NCBI RefSeq assembly: GCF_003814875.1
Contig: NZ_RKQF01000001.1
Location: 6,820,001 to 6,884,000, forward strand
Source of the DNA: Streptomyces sp. Ag109_O5-1
GTDB taxonomy: Bacteria > Actinomycetota > Actinomycetes > Streptomycetales > Streptomycetaceae
Length of the DNA: 64,000 nucleotides
Direction: 5' to 3'
Shown: positions 1-8,595 of the stretch, one piece after another
Layout of the letters: each line of letters starts with the position of its first letter
Numbering within the stretch: the stretch's first letter is position 1
Program-made: the position numbers and the translations under genes
The notes under the pieces: generated by a model
What the model was told of the DNA's origin: nothing
What the model saw: only the letters and a program-made list of their open reading frames with translations
Databases searched by the model: none

Positions 1-353
1 TCGGCTGCCCGGCGCCAGAACAGCCGGCACGCCTGGCCCCAGCCCTCCGGATGCGGCTGGTCGTGCCAGTCCGGGCACCACAGCAGCTGTACGACGTCAG
101 TGCCGTCCGGGAAGCGGATCTCCGGGAAGTCCGCCGTCGTCAACTGGGCCACCGCGGCCATCGGCTCCTCGTGCTCGCCGCACCGCGGCCACGGCTCGGC
201 GGCCGGCCACAGCATCGGGCCACCGAGGTGACTGCCCCGTGGCCCGGGGACGCCCCGGCGCGGATGCAGCCGTACGACCGTACGTGCGTACGGCGCCAAC
301 TCGGGGAAGTCCCGGGCCGGATCGTGGGAGGCGGGCGCGGTGGTGAGACTCAC
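1..353 (-). CDS. DUF1963-like protein, N-terminal part (runs off window)
   Basis: Reading frame open from a GTG at 353 to the left edge, 117 codons visible. The visible part contains a GGPMLWPAAEPWPRC segment followed by PMAAVAQL and a later VQLLWCPDWH segment; the GG-x-LWP-x-WP-x-C pattern is typical of the DUF1963 (YwqG-like) family of unknown function. An ATG two bases upstream is followed at once by a stop in its frame, so GTG at 353 is the best start. The C-terminal part lies outside the window. The family assignment rests on the motif spacing only and could be wrong. Confidence 0.6.
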   Translation of the reverse strand, partial: MSLTTAPASHDPARDFPELAPYARTVVRLHPRRGVPGPRGSHLGGPMLWPAAEPWPRCGEHEEPMAAVAQLTTADFPEIRFPDGTDVVQLLWCPDWHDQPHPEGWGQACRLFWRRAA

Positions 354-589
354 ATGCGCAGTTTCGCAGACGCCTCCGACACCGCACCGGGGGGTTCCAG
401 CGGCGACCGACGAGATCAGGAACTCGCCCGAGACCATGACGGCCCTGGAAGACGCGCGAGCCGAAGGCGGCGGCGCCGACGCGGGGAAAAATGTTCCAGG
501 CCGTTGTCGATCCGGTCGTGTCTCGTTCGACGTCATGGTGTGGGGCGGCTTGCCCCGCGACGGTGCGACAGGGTCTGGTGAGGAACGAC

Positions 590-1240
590 GTGGATCAGCT
601 GCTGAAAGTCATGAACTTCAACGTCTCGAGTGACGGGATCGGTGCCGGTCCCGGTGAGGACCAGAGTCTTGAGCGGCCGTTCGGCCTCGACCGGCCCGAG
701 CGGCTCTTCTCCTGGGCCGGGGCCACGGCGAGCTGGCCCATGCGGACCGAACCCGGCGGGAGCCGGGGGCTCGACGACTACTTCACACGGGAATTCGCGT
801 GGAACATCGGTGCCGAGATCATGGGCCGCAACAAGTTCGGGCCCCAGCGTGGCCCATGGCAGGACCATGACTGGCTCGGCTGGTGGGGCGACGAGCCCCC
901 GTTCCACACGCCGGTGTTCGTCATGACCCACCACGAGCGGCCGTCGTTCACGCTCTCCGACACCACCTTCCACTTCGTGGACGGCGACCCGGCCTCGGTC
1001 CTCCGGCAGGCGCGGGAAGCGGCGCAAGGCAAGGACGTCCGGCTCGGCGGCGGGGTCACCACCATCCGGCAGTTCCTCGAAGCCGACCTCGTCGACACCC
1101 TGCACGTGGCGGTCTCGCCGTTCACGCTCGGGTCCGGACTACGGCTGTGGGAGTCCCCCGACGAACTGCTCGACCGCTTCCACCTGGACGTCGTGCCCAG
1201 CCCCAGCGGCGTGACGCACCACCTGTTCTGGCGGAGGTGA
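590..1240 (+). CDS. Dihydrofolate reductase family protein (RibD C-terminal fold)
   Basis: A 216-residue protein of the DHFR/RibD-C superfamily, which reduces pterin- or pyrimidine-like substrates with NADPH. Near the N-terminus it has the family pattern KVMNFNVSSDGIGAGP (usual form: V-x-LDG-x). The C-terminal half carries RLGGGVTTIRQFLEADLVDTL, the glycine-rich nucleotide-binding turn seen in these proteins, and LHVAVSPFTLGSGLRLW, the usual final strands. The GTG at 590 is preferred because GAGGA lies 7 nt upstream and because starting at the ATG at 611 would cut off the first beta-strand. It stands alone; the next gene is convergent. The substrate cannot be told. Confidence 0.8.
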   Translation: MDQLLKVMNFNVSSDGIGAGPGEDQSLERPFGLDRPERLFSWAGATASWPMRTEPGGSRGLDDYFTREFAWNIGAEIMGRNKFGPQRGPWQDHDWLGWWGDEPPFHTPVFVMTHHERPSFTLSDTTFHFVDGDPASVLRQAREAAQGKDVRLGGGVTTIRQFLEADLVDTLHVAVSPFTLGSGLRLWESPDELLDRFHLDVVPSPSGVTHHLFWRR

Positions 1241-1285
1241 GGACCGAGGCGTACTGGCCGCCGGTCGGCCGGTGCGCGGGGCGGA

Positions 1286-1500
1286 TCAGTTGCGCGTGCC
1301 GGCCGGTGGGCCGACGACGGTGGTGAGCCGGAGTCCGGTCTCGTCCTCACTGCCCGGCGCGGCGGTCATGATGACGATCTTGAGCTCGGTGTCGCCGTCG
1401 GGCAGGACATCGCAGTCCACGGTGACCGGGCCCACCGACGGGTGATCGACCGTCGTGCGGACCTCGCGGTTCGCGGTCACCTCTCCCGTCGCCCACAGCT
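1286..1500 (-). pseudogene. Remnant of an MmyB-type XRE regulator (C-terminal ligand-binding end only)
   Basis: Translation on the minus strand gives LWATGEVTANREV, then TVDHPSVGPVTVDCDVL and TAAPGSEDETGLRL before a stop at 1286. This is the normal C-terminal end of the MmyB-like ligand-binding domain of actinobacterial XRE regulators (the HP-x-VG-x-LTL and PGS motifs). The N-terminal helix-turn-helix and most of the ligand domain are absent: the frame runs directly back into the 3' end of the methyltransferase gene that stops at 1530. No plausible start or ribosome-binding site is seen. I read it as a decayed gene whose 5' part was replaced by the incoming methyltransferase region. Confidence 0.7.
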
Positions 1501-1529
1501 CGGCATGAACGACGTCCCGTCGGACGGCA

Positions 1530-2336
1530 TCACGGTTTACGGGCCACACCGACGTACAGCGGGACCGGGGAGTGGGGTTTCCGGTCGCCGGGCTCGGGGT
1601 GCCAGTCCGTGGCCACCTGGATGCCGGGTTCCACGAGTTCGAGGCCTTCGAAGAAGCGGGTGAACTCCGCCCGGGAGCGGACCTGCGCGGGCACCCCGCT
1701 CTCGCGGTAGATGCCGACGATCTTCTCCCACGTCTCCGGATCGAAGTCCCCGGTCACGTGTGAGAGCACGAGATGGCTTCCGGAGGGGAGGGAATCGAGG
1801 AGGCTCTCCACAAGGTCGTAGGGCCGGTGCTCGTCGGAGAGGAAGTGGAGGAGGGCGACCATGGACAGGGCGACCGGCTGATCGAGGTCGAGGATCTCCC
1901 CCGCGCCCTCGATTATCTTCTCGGGTTCCCTGGCGTCGGCCTGGATGTACCCGGTCCGCCCCTTGGGAGTGCTGCGCAGGAGCGCCTCCGCGTGCCGCAG
2001 CACGATGGGGTCGTTGTCCACGTAGACGACGCGCGCGGCGGGAGCGACCTCCTGCACCACCTGGTGGAGATTGGGCGCGGTCGGAATCCCGGTCCCGATG
2101 TCGAGGAACTGGCGTATGCCACGCTCCGCCAGCAGCCGGCAGGCCCGGTTCATGAAGGTGCGGTTGATGCGCGCGCCCGTTCCGATTTCCGGGAAGAGGG
2201 ACATCACCCGATCCGCCGCTTCCGAGTCGACGGGGTAGTTGTCCTTGCCGCCCAGGTAGTAGTCGTACATGCGGGCCGGGTGCGGCCTGCTGGTGTCGAT
2301 GGGCGGCGGCGTCGAGTTCTGCTCTGCCTCGTTCAA
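1530..2336 (-). CDS. SAM-dependent methyltransferase, DUF574 family
   Basis: A 268-residue protein of the actinobacterial S-adenosylmethionine-dependent methyltransferase family formerly called DUF574 (Methyltransf_19). Diagnostic segments are PHPARMYDYYLGGKDNYPVD near the N-terminus, the SAM-binding motif FLDIGTGIPT, the acidic VYVDNDPIVL, and the late SHVTGDFDPE. These proteins often occur beside regulators with MmyB or Xre domains, which fits the regulator remnant just downstream. The TTG at 2336 is chosen because GAGGAGA lies 8 nt upstream and because the longer frame from 2507 runs through an unrelated duplicated segment. Methyl acceptor unknown. Confidence 0.85.
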   Translation of the reverse strand: MNEAEQNSTPPPIDTSRPHPARMYDYYLGGKDNYPVDSEAADRVMSLFPEIGTGARINRTFMNRACRLLAERGIRQFLDIGTGIPTAPNLHQVVQEVAPAARVVYVDNDPIVLRHAEALLRSTPKGRTGYIQADAREPEKIIEGAGEILDLDQPVALSMVALLHFLSDEHRPYDLVESLLDSLPSGSHLVLSHVTGDFDPETWEKIVGIYRESGVPAQVRSRAEFTRFFEGLELVEPGIQVATDWHPEPGDRKPHSPVPLYVGVARKP

Positions 2337-2399
2337 CGGAATCTCTCCTCGGGCTCTCGCGGTGATCTCAAACGTACGATGCCCGGCTCCCCTCGGAGG

Positions 2400-2555
2400 G
2401 GGAAACCGGGCATCAGCGCCGCCAGGGCGCCGGGGACCGTGCCGAGTGCCGTCTCGTGGCGCGACTCCGCCCTGCCGTAGGCCGCGTACGACGGGGTCGT
2501 GCGCCACTCCACCACGCCCGATCCGGCGACCGGGACGGGATCGCTGGTCAGGCGG
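2400..2555 (-). pseudogene. Duplicated 3' end of the PHP hydrolase gene
   Basis: This stretch encodes on the minus strand VEWRTTPSYAAYGRAE, then SRHETALGTVPGALAAL. The intact PHP hydrolase gene at 3195 ends with VEWRTTPSYAAYVRAE and LRHETAAGTVPGALAAL. Only the last 50 or so codons are present, with many base differences, so this is a diverged partial copy rather than a recent duplication. It lies in direct orientation to the intact copy, and the acetyltransferase gene sits exactly between the two. Its upstream edge abuts the stop codon of the acetyltransferase. It is not expected to make a functional protein. Confidence 0.8.
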
Positions 2556-3173
2556 CTAATGCCGTTCCCACTGGTCCTTGGTGATCTCGTACCGTACGCC
2601 GCCGTGCTCGGAGCCTTCGACCGTCTCCATGTCGGGGGGAGTGGGGATGGTCTCCGCGAGTGTCATCGCGAGCTTCTCCATGATGTTGCGCGAACCGTGG
2701 TTCACGGACATCGTCTCCGCCCAGACCATGCGCACACCGAGCTCGCGGAACGCCTTGCCCAGCAGGGCCCGTGAGCCCTCGGTGGCATAACCCCTGCCCC
2801 AGGCCGCCTGCCGCAGCCGGTAGCCGAGTTCGACCTCGTCCAGCGGGCCCTCCGGTTCGGGGCGCAGGATGAACCAGCCGATGAACGCGCCGCCGTCCTT
2901 CTCGTGCGCGGCGAACAGCCCGAGATTGCCGCCCCACTTGTCATAGTTCGCGAGGATGTTCGGCAGGTAGCGCTCACGGACGATCTCCGGCGGGGTCGGA
3001 GTGCCGCCGGTCAGGTAGCGCATCACCGCCGGGTCGCTGTCCAGCTCGATCAGCAGGTCCGCGTCGTCGGCGGTGAAGCGGCGCAGAGCCAGCCTCGGGG
3101 TCTCCAGGTAGGTGTCCACCAGCGGATGATGCCTGAAGCGGACCGGGCGGCCCAACGGGTTTTCCTCGGACAC
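2556..3173 (-). CDS. GNAT family N-acetyltransferase (RimJ/RimL-like)
   Basis: A 205-residue acetyltransferase. It shows YLETPRLALRRFTADDADLL at the start, the typical opening of RimJ/RimL-type GNAT enzymes, then GWFILRPEPEG, ELGYRLRQAAWGRGYATEG (motif A, with the acetyl-CoA pyrophosphate loop) and a final NHGSRNIMEKLAM, the usual serine/asparagine helix. Members acetylate protein N-termini or small amines; the substrate here is unknown. A GTG at 3173 is the first start; no strong ribosome-binding site is visible. The gene lies 21 nt after the PHP hydrolase stop and is bracketed by copies of that gene's 3' end, which suggests it was inserted. Confidence 0.85.
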   Translation of the reverse strand: MSEENPLGRPVRFRHHPLVDTYLETPRLALRRFTADDADLLIELDSDPAVMRYLTGGTPTPPEIVRERYLPNILANYDKWGGNLGLFAAHEKDGGAFIGWFILRPEPEGPLDEVELGYRLRQAAWGRGYATEGSRALLGKAFRELGVRMVWAETMSVNHGSRNIMEKLAMTLAETIPTPPDMETVEGSEHGGVRYEITKDQWERH

Positions 3174-3194
3174 CGAGCCGTGGACCGGTGAGGT

Positions 3195-4706
3195 TCACCG
3201 CCCCAGGAAGATCGGGTTCGTCAGTGCCGCCAGGGCGCCGGGGACCGTGCCCGCCGCCGTCTCGTGGCGCAGTTCCGCGCGGACGTACGCCGCGTACGAC
3301 GGGGTCGTCCGCCACTCCACCGTGCCGGAGCCGGCCACCGGGAGGGGATCGCTGGTGAGGAGGACCCCCTGGTCGGTGACGAAGCGGACCGTGCAGCGCG
3401 GCACGCCGGAGGCCTCCAGGCGGACGGCCACCGGGGTGTCCGCGTCGACCGCGAGGCGCTCGCCGATCCCGGCCTGCTCGCCCCGCCCGCCCGTCGCCGT
3501 GAAGCTCAGGGTCACGTTCTTCGACTCGGCGATGTAGGAACGGCCCGCGCGCAGGCCCTCCTGGATGGCCTCGCGGGACAGGTCGTCGGCGAGGACGACC
3601 GTCTGGGGCGAGCCGACGACGTCCGGGTCCCGGTGCGCGTCGCTGTTGCCCATGCCCGGGAGCCACTGCCGGTTGTTCCGCACCGACGCCACCAGCGAGG
3701 CGTCCCAGGCCGCCAGCGCCACCTCGTCGTCGGGCGTGTAGGGCCCGTTCCAGACCTCGACCGCGTCCGCCTCCCCGAACCCGAACTTCCAGGCGCAGCC
3801 CACACAGGTGGCGTGCGGATGTGCCGGTACGACGAGACCGCCGGCCTTGTGGATCTGGTGCGCGAAGTGACCGAACCGGTTGTCCCGGGCCCGGTAGCGC
3901 CAGTCGACGAAGGTGCCGGGGTCGGTGCCGAGGGCGACGACATGGCCGTTGCGGGTCGTGACCTCCTCGCCGAGCATGATCAGCAGGTCGTCGCCGGCCT
4001 GGTCGGCCCAGTGCGCGTGCGCCGAGTGCGTGTTGTGCTCGGAGGAGTTGATGAAGTCCAGGCCGGCGGCCCGGGCCAGGGCGGCGATCTCGGCGGGGGT
4101 GCGGCGGCCGTCGGAGTACCAGGAGTGCAGGTGGCAGTCGCCGCGGTACCAGTCCCGGCCGCGGCCCTTGGCCCGTTGCGGCGGGTAGACCGGGCGGACC
4201 GGGGTGCCGGGTTCGCCGTCGGTCAGGGTGATCGTCAGCTCGTACGTCAGGCCCTGCGGGGCGACCGTGTACGGGCCGAGGGCGATGTGCCAGGTGCCCG
4301 CGCCGACCGGGCCGGGGAGGTAGCCGGGGGTCGCGTCGTCGGCGCGGACGAAGAACTCCGTGCGGGCGCCGCCGGACCAGCCCCGGAAGCCCTTGCCGCC
4401 CAGCTCGGTGCCGTGCTGGTCGAAGATGCCGATGTCGAGTGCGTTGCCGGTGGTGCCGGCCGGGACGCTCGGTCTGTCGTAGGTGTAGGAGACCCTGATC
4501 TCCCGTACGCCGGTGGGGACTTCGACCGGTACGTACACGAAGTCGGGGGAGCCGGGCGGCAGCGTGCCGCTCACCGTCGCCGTCCTCTGAGTCCCCGGGC
4601 CCTGACCGTCCGCCGCTGCGAAGCTCACGGGTCCCAACGTAAGGGCTGCCGCCGCGCCCGTCACGAACAGTGCGCGCCTGCCGATGCCGTGCGTGTCCTC
4701 ACACAT
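3195..4706 (-). CDS. Secreted CehA/McbA-type metallohydrolase with PHP domain
   Basis: A 503-residue protein with an N-terminal export signal containing a twin-arginine-like GRRALFV followed by an alanine-rich hydrophobic stretch to about residue 32. Residues 40-170 form a beta-rich domain; the PHP phosphoesterase domain follows, with metal ligands visible in DCHLHSWYSDG (H192, H194), SSEHN (H224), GEEVTT (E247/E248), PAHPHA (H296, H298) and GNSDAHR (about 353-359). This is the CehA/McbA family layout, whose characterised members hydrolyse carbamate or phosphoester-like substrates. The start is ATG 4706 with GGAGAG upstream. The gene is divergent from the LLM oxidoreductase. The final residues are duplicated further downstream. 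Confidence 0.85.
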   Translation of the reverse strand: MCEDTHGIGRRALFVTGAAAALTLGPVSFAAADGQGPGTQRTATVSGTLPPGSPDFVYVPVEVPTGVREIRVSYTYDRPSVPAGTTGNALDIGIFDQHGTELGGKGFRGWSGGARTEFFVRADDATPGYLPGPVGAGTWHIALGPYTVAPQGLTYELTITLTDGEPGTPVRPVYPPQRAKGRGRDWYRGDCHLHSWYSDGRRTPAEIAALARAAGLDFINSSEHNTHSAHAHWADQAGDDLLIMLGEEVTTRNGHVVALGTDPGTFVDWRYRARDNRFGHFAHQIHKAGGLVVPAHPHATCVGCAWKFGFGEADAVEVWNGPYTPDDEVALAAWDASLVASVRNNRQWLPGMGNSDAHRDPDVVGSPQTVVLADDLSREAIQEGLRAGRSYIAESKNVTLSFTATGGRGEQAGIGERLAVDADTPVAVRLEASGVPRCTVRFVTDQGVLLTSDPLPVAGSGTVEWRTTPSYAAYVRAELRHETAAGTVPGALAALTNPIFLGR

Positions 4707-4860
4707 GCCGGTCACTCTCCCCTCCGGACGTGAACTCCCCTGGAAGGACAGGGAATCCACAGGCGTCTGTATGTCATGTGCATAGCCGTGTGAAAGGCGG
4801 GGCGTGTGATGCCGACCGGTCGGTATGGACATATCGAGCCACCCCCGGTACAGATGGGCC

Positions 4861-5706
4861 ATGCGTATAGCCGTCACGATCTTCCTCACCGACGAGACCA
4901 TCGCCCCCGTCCGGCTCGCCCGTGAGCTGGAGGAGCGCGGTTTCGCCGGCCTGTACCTGCCCGAGCACACCCACATCCCCGTCGAGCGGACCACCCCGTA
5001 CCCGGCCGGCGGCGACCTGCCGCGCGAGTACGGCCGTACCCTCGACCCCTTCGTCGCCCTCGGCCAGGCCGCCGCGGTCACCGACCGCCTCGGCCTCGGC
5101 ACCGGCATCACCCTGGTCTCCCAGCACGACCCCATCGACCTCGCCAAGCAGATCGCCACGCTCGACCACCTGTCCGGCGGCCGCTTCACGCTCGGCGTCG
5201 GCTTCGGCTGGAACGTGGAGGAAGCCGCGGACCACGGGGTGGCCTGGCGGACGCGGCGGGAACTGACCCGGGACCGGATGGCCCTGATGCGGGCGCTGTG
5301 GGCGGAGGAACCGACCGCGTACGAGGGGGAGTTCGGCAGCGTACGGGCCTCCTCCGCCTTCCCCAAGCCGGTGCAGAAGCCGCGCGGTCCGGTCGCCGGG
5401 CCGCGCACGCTGATCGGCGGGGCCGCGGGGCCGAAGCTGTTCGCGCACATCGCCGAGTATGCGGACGGGTGGATGCCGATCGGGGGACGCGGGCTGACCG
5501 AGTCGCTGCCGGTGCTCCGCTCGGTGTGGGCCGATGCGGGGCGGGACGCGGCCGCGCTCCAGGTGGTGCCGTACGCCGTGTATCCGACGCCGGGGAAGCT
5601 GGCGCACTACGCGGAGCTGGGCATCGAGGAGGTCGTGGTGCAGCTGCCTCCGGCGGGGGAGGCGGAGGTGTTGGACGTGCTGGACGCGTGTGCGCAGTAC
5701 CTCTGA
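4861..5706 (+). CDS. LLM class F420-dependent oxidoreductase
   Basis: A 281-residue luciferase-like monooxygenase-fold protein. The opening MRIAVTIFLTDETI, the FAGLYLPEHTHIP loop, GLGTGITLVSQHDPIDLAKQ and GGRFTLGVGFGWN are the standard signatures of the actinobacterial F420-dependent LLM family, and the late GPKLFAHIAEYADGWMPIG segment matches the cofactor-binding end. It lies 206 nt upstream of FO synthase on the same strand, so enzyme and cofactor pathway may be functionally linked. The ATG at 4861 is used because it gives the canonical first strand; no strong ribosome-binding site precedes it and the transcript may have a short leader. Substrate unknown. Confidence 0.85.
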   Translation: MRIAVTIFLTDETIAPVRLARELEERGFAGLYLPEHTHIPVERTTPYPAGGDLPREYGRTLDPFVALGQAAAVTDRLGLGTGITLVSQHDPIDLAKQIATLDHLSGGRFTLGVGFGWNVEEAADHGVAWRTRRELTRDRMALMRALWAEEPTAYEGEFGSVRASSAFPKPVQKPRGPVAGPRTLIGGAAGPKLFAHIAEYADGWMPIGGRGLTESLPVLRSVWADAGRDAAALQVVPYAVYPTPGKLAHYAELGIEEVVVQLPPAGEAEVLDVLDACAQYL

Positions 5707-5771
5707 GCGGGGCGCCGTCCCGTCTGCCGGGTCGAGGGTGGTGTGCGGCCGCGGGTCCGTTGTGGCTTGTC

Positions 5772-5813
5772 GCGCAGTTCCCCGCGCCCCTCCAGGGGCG
5801 CGGGGAACTGCGC
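5772..5813. repeat. Perfect 20-bp inverted repeat, 2-nt loop (terminator or dispersed palindrome)
   Basis: Arms 5772-5791 and 5794-5813 are exact reverse complements (GCGCAGTTCCCCGCGCCCCT and its complement) separated by CC. It lies 66 nt after the LLM oxidoreductase stop. A GC-rich hairpin without a T-run can act as a Streptomyces terminator. From memory, this exact type of palindrome recurs between genes in many Streptomyces genomes, so it may be a dispersed element rather than a gene-specific terminator. Confidence 0.8.
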
Positions 5814-5912
5814 GGGCAACCACTCTCCACCCGCACTCGGCAACGCATCAGTAGCTCTCAAGGTCACCCCCGCCCCTGCTGAACCGGCGGAGTCCCTCCG
5901 TATGCTCGAAGA

Positions 5913-8498
5913 ATGACGACTTCCGCGACCTCCGGAACCGGCCCCACCGAGAACTCCATGCGTCGCGCCCTCAAACGCGCCCGGGACGGCGTCGCCCTCG
6001 ACGTCTCCGAGGCCGCCGTTCTCCTCCAGGCGCGCGGCGGGGCCCTCGACGACCTCGCCGCGTCCGCCGCCCGGGTCCGCGACGCGGGCCTCGCGGAGGC
6101 GGGCCGCCCCGGTGTCATCACGTATTCGAAGAGCGTCTTCATCCCCCTCACCCGCCTGTGCCGTGACAAGTGCCACTACTGCACGTTCGTCACCGTCCCC
6201 GGCAAGCTGCGCCGGGCCGGGCACGGGATGTTCATGTCCCCCGACGAGGTCCTCGACGTCGCCCGCAAGGGCGCTGCCCTCGGCTGCAAGGAAGCCCTGA
6301 TCACCCTCGGTGACAAGCCCGAGGAGCGCTGGCCCGAGGCGCGCGAATGGCTCGACGCGCACGGTTACGACGACACCATCGCCTATGTCCGCGCCATCTC
6401 CATCCGCATCCTGGAGGAGACGGGCCTGCTGCCCCACCTCAACCCCGGCGTGATGTCCTGGACCGACTTCCAGCGCCTCAAGCCGGTCGCGCCGAGCATG
6501 GGGATGATGCTGGAGACGACCGCGACCCGGCTGTGGTCCGAGCCCGGCGGCCCGCACCACGGCTCCCCGGACAAGGAACCCGCCGTACGGCTGCGGGTCC
6601 TGGAGGACGCCGGCCGTTCCTCCGTCCCCTTCACCTCCGGCATCCTGATCGGCATCGGCGAGACGTACGAGGAGCGCGCCGACTCCCTGTTCGCGCTGCG
6701 CCGGGTGGCCCGGTCGTACCACGGTGTGCAGGAACTGATCATCCAGAACTTCCGGGCCAAGCCCGACACGGCGATGCGCGGAATGCCGGACGCCGAACTG
6801 GACGAACTGGTCGCGGCCGTGGCGGTGGCCCGGCTGGTGATGGGCCCGGCGGGCAACATCCAGGCCCCGCCCAACCTGGTCGACAGCGAGTACGAGCGCC
6901 TGATCGCGGCCGGTATCGACGACTGGGGCGGGGTCTCCCCGCTCACCATCGACCACGTCAACCCCGAACGCCCCTGGCCGCAGATCGAGGAACTGGCCCG
7001 GAAGTCGGCGGCCGCCGGCTTCGAACTGCGGGAACGTCTCTGCGTGTACCCGGAGTTCGTCCGCCGCGGCGAGCCCTGGCTGGACCCGCGCCTGCGCCCG
7101 CACGTCGCCGCCCTGGCGGACCCGGAGACGGGCCTCGCGGTCCCGGACGCGGTCGTCGAGGGGCATCCGTGGCAGGAGCCGGAGGAGGTCTTCGTCCCGA
7201 CCGGCCGTACCGATCTGCACACCGCCATCGACACCGAGGGCCGTACGGGCGACCGCCGCGACGACTTCGACGAGGTGTACGGCGACTGGGGCGCCCTGCG
7301 CGAGGCGGCCGCCCCCGGCATGGCCCCGGAGCGCATCGACACGGACGTACGCGCGGCCCTGGCGACCGCGGCCGACGACCCGACGAAGCTGACGGACGCC
7401 GAGGCCCTCGCCCTCTTCCACGCGGACGGCCCGGCGCTGGACGCGCTGACGAGGATCGCCGACGACGTCCGGAAGGCCGCGGTGGGCGACAACGTCACCT
7501 ACATCGTCACCCGCAACATCAACTTCACCAACGTCTGTTACACCGGCTGCCGCTTCTGCGCCTTCGCGCAGCGCCGCACGGACGCGGACGCGTACACCCT
7601 CTCCCTGGAGCAGGTCGCCGACCGGGCGCAGCAGGCGTGGGACGTGGGCGCGGTCGAGGTCTGCATGCAGGGCGGCATCCACCCGGATCTGCCCGGCACC
7701 GCGTACTTCGACATCGCGAAGGCGGTGAAGGAACGCGTCCCCGGCATGCACGTGCACGCCTTCTCGCCGATGGAGGTGGTCAACGGCGCGACCCGCACCG
7801 GTATGTCGATCCGCGAGTGGCTGACCGCGGCGAAGGAGTCGGGCCTGGACACGATCCCCGGGACGGCGGCGGAGATCCTGGACGACGAGGTGAGGTGGGT
7901 GCTGACCAAGGGCAAGCTGCCCGCCGCCACCTGGATCGAGGTGGTCACCACGGCCCACGAGGTGGGCATCCGGTCGTCCTCGACGATGATGTACGGCCAT
8001 GTCGACCAGCCCCGCCACTGGCTGGGCCACCTGCGCACGCTGGCCGGCATCCAGCAGCGGACCGGCGGCTTCACGGAGTTCGTCACCCTCCCCTTCATCC
8101 ACACCAACGCCCCCGTCTACCTGGCGGGCATCTCCCGCCCGGGTCCGACGATGCGCGACAACCGGGCGGTGACGGCGATGGCCCGTCTGCTCCTCCATCC
8201 GTACATCCCGAACATCCAGACAAGCTGGGTGAAACTGGGCGCTGAGGGTGCGGCGGAGATGCTCCGCTCGGGCGCGAACGACCTGGGCGGAACGTTGATG
8301 GAGGAGACGATCTCGCGGATGGCGGGCTCGTCGTACGGCTCGTACAAGTCGGTGCGCGATCTGATCGCGGTGGCGGAGGCGGCGGGGCGTCCGGCGAAGC
8401 CGCGTACGACGTTGTACGGCGAGGTGCCGCAGGAGCGGCAGCGGGCGGCGGAGGCCTCCGACGGTCACCTGCCGGAGTTGCTGCCGGTGCTGGACTGA
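5913..8498 (+). CDS. fbiC: FO synthase, fused CofG-CofH (bifunctional)
   Basis: An 861-residue protein with two radical-SAM halves. The N-terminal CofG half carries CRDKCHYC (C83, C87, C90) and the C-terminal CofH half carries CYTGCRFC (C542, C546, C549), each a CxxxCxxC motif that binds a 4Fe-4S cluster. Together they make 7,8-didemethyl-8-hydroxy-5-deazariboflavin from tyrosine and a pyrimidine precursor, the chromophore of coenzyme F420. The fused form and length are typical of actinobacteria. Additional family segments are SKSVFIPLTRL, MQGGIHPDLPGTAYFD and the late MEETISRMAGSSYGSY. ATG 5913 follows a weak GAAGA. The F420-type oxidoreductase upstream is a plausible consumer of the cofactor. 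Confidence 0.96.
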   Translation: MTTSATSGTGPTENSMRRALKRARDGVALDVSEAAVLLQARGGALDDLAASAARVRDAGLAEAGRPGVITYSKSVFIPLTRLCRDKCHYCTFVTVPGKLRRAGHGMFMSPDEVLDVARKGAALGCKEALITLGDKPEERWPEAREWLDAHGYDDTIAYVRAISIRILEETGLLPHLNPGVMSWTDFQRLKPVAPSMGMMLETTATRLWSEPGGPHHGSPDKEPAVRLRVLEDAGRSSVPFTSGILIGIGETYEERADSLFALRRVARSYHGVQELIIQNFRAKPDTAMRGMPDAELDELVAAVAVARLVMGPAGNIQAPPNLVDSEYERLIAAGIDDWGGVSPLTIDHVNPERPWPQIEELARKSAAAGFELRERLCVYPEFVRRGEPWLDPRLRPHVAALADPETGLAVPDAVVEGHPWQEPEEVFVPTGRTDLHTAIDTEGRTGDRRDDFDEVYGDWGALREAAAPGMAPERIDTDVRAALATAADDPTKLTDAEALALFHADGPALDALTRIADDVRKAAVGDNVTYIVTRNINFTNVCYTGCRFCAFAQRRTDADAYTLSLEQVADRAQQAWDVGAVEVCMQGGIHPDLPGTAYFDIAKAVKERVPGMHVHAFSPMEVVNGATRTGMSIREWLTAAKESGLDTIPGTAAEILDDEVRWVLTKGKLPAATWIEVVTTAHEVGIRSSSTMMYGHVDQPRHWLGHLRTLAGIQQRTGGFTEFVTLPFIHTNAPVYLAGISRPGPTMRDNRAVTAMARLLLHPYIPNIQTSWVKLGAEGAAEMLRSGANDLGGTLMEETISRMAGSSYGSYKSVRDLIAVAEAAGRPAKPRTTLYGEVPQERQRAAEASDGHLPELLPVLD

Positions 8499-8595
8499 GC
8501 GGGAGAGCGGGAGGGGCCCTCGGGTACGGCCCGGTACGATGATCCGACCTCTGTCGTCTGTGCAGGGGGCCTCACAGCGGAGGAGATGCGTACCC

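Noticed and set aside
2333..2515. A short gene similar to the PHP hydrolase end
   Set aside because: It is only a duplicated gene end with no start or N-terminal part, so it is listed as a remnant.
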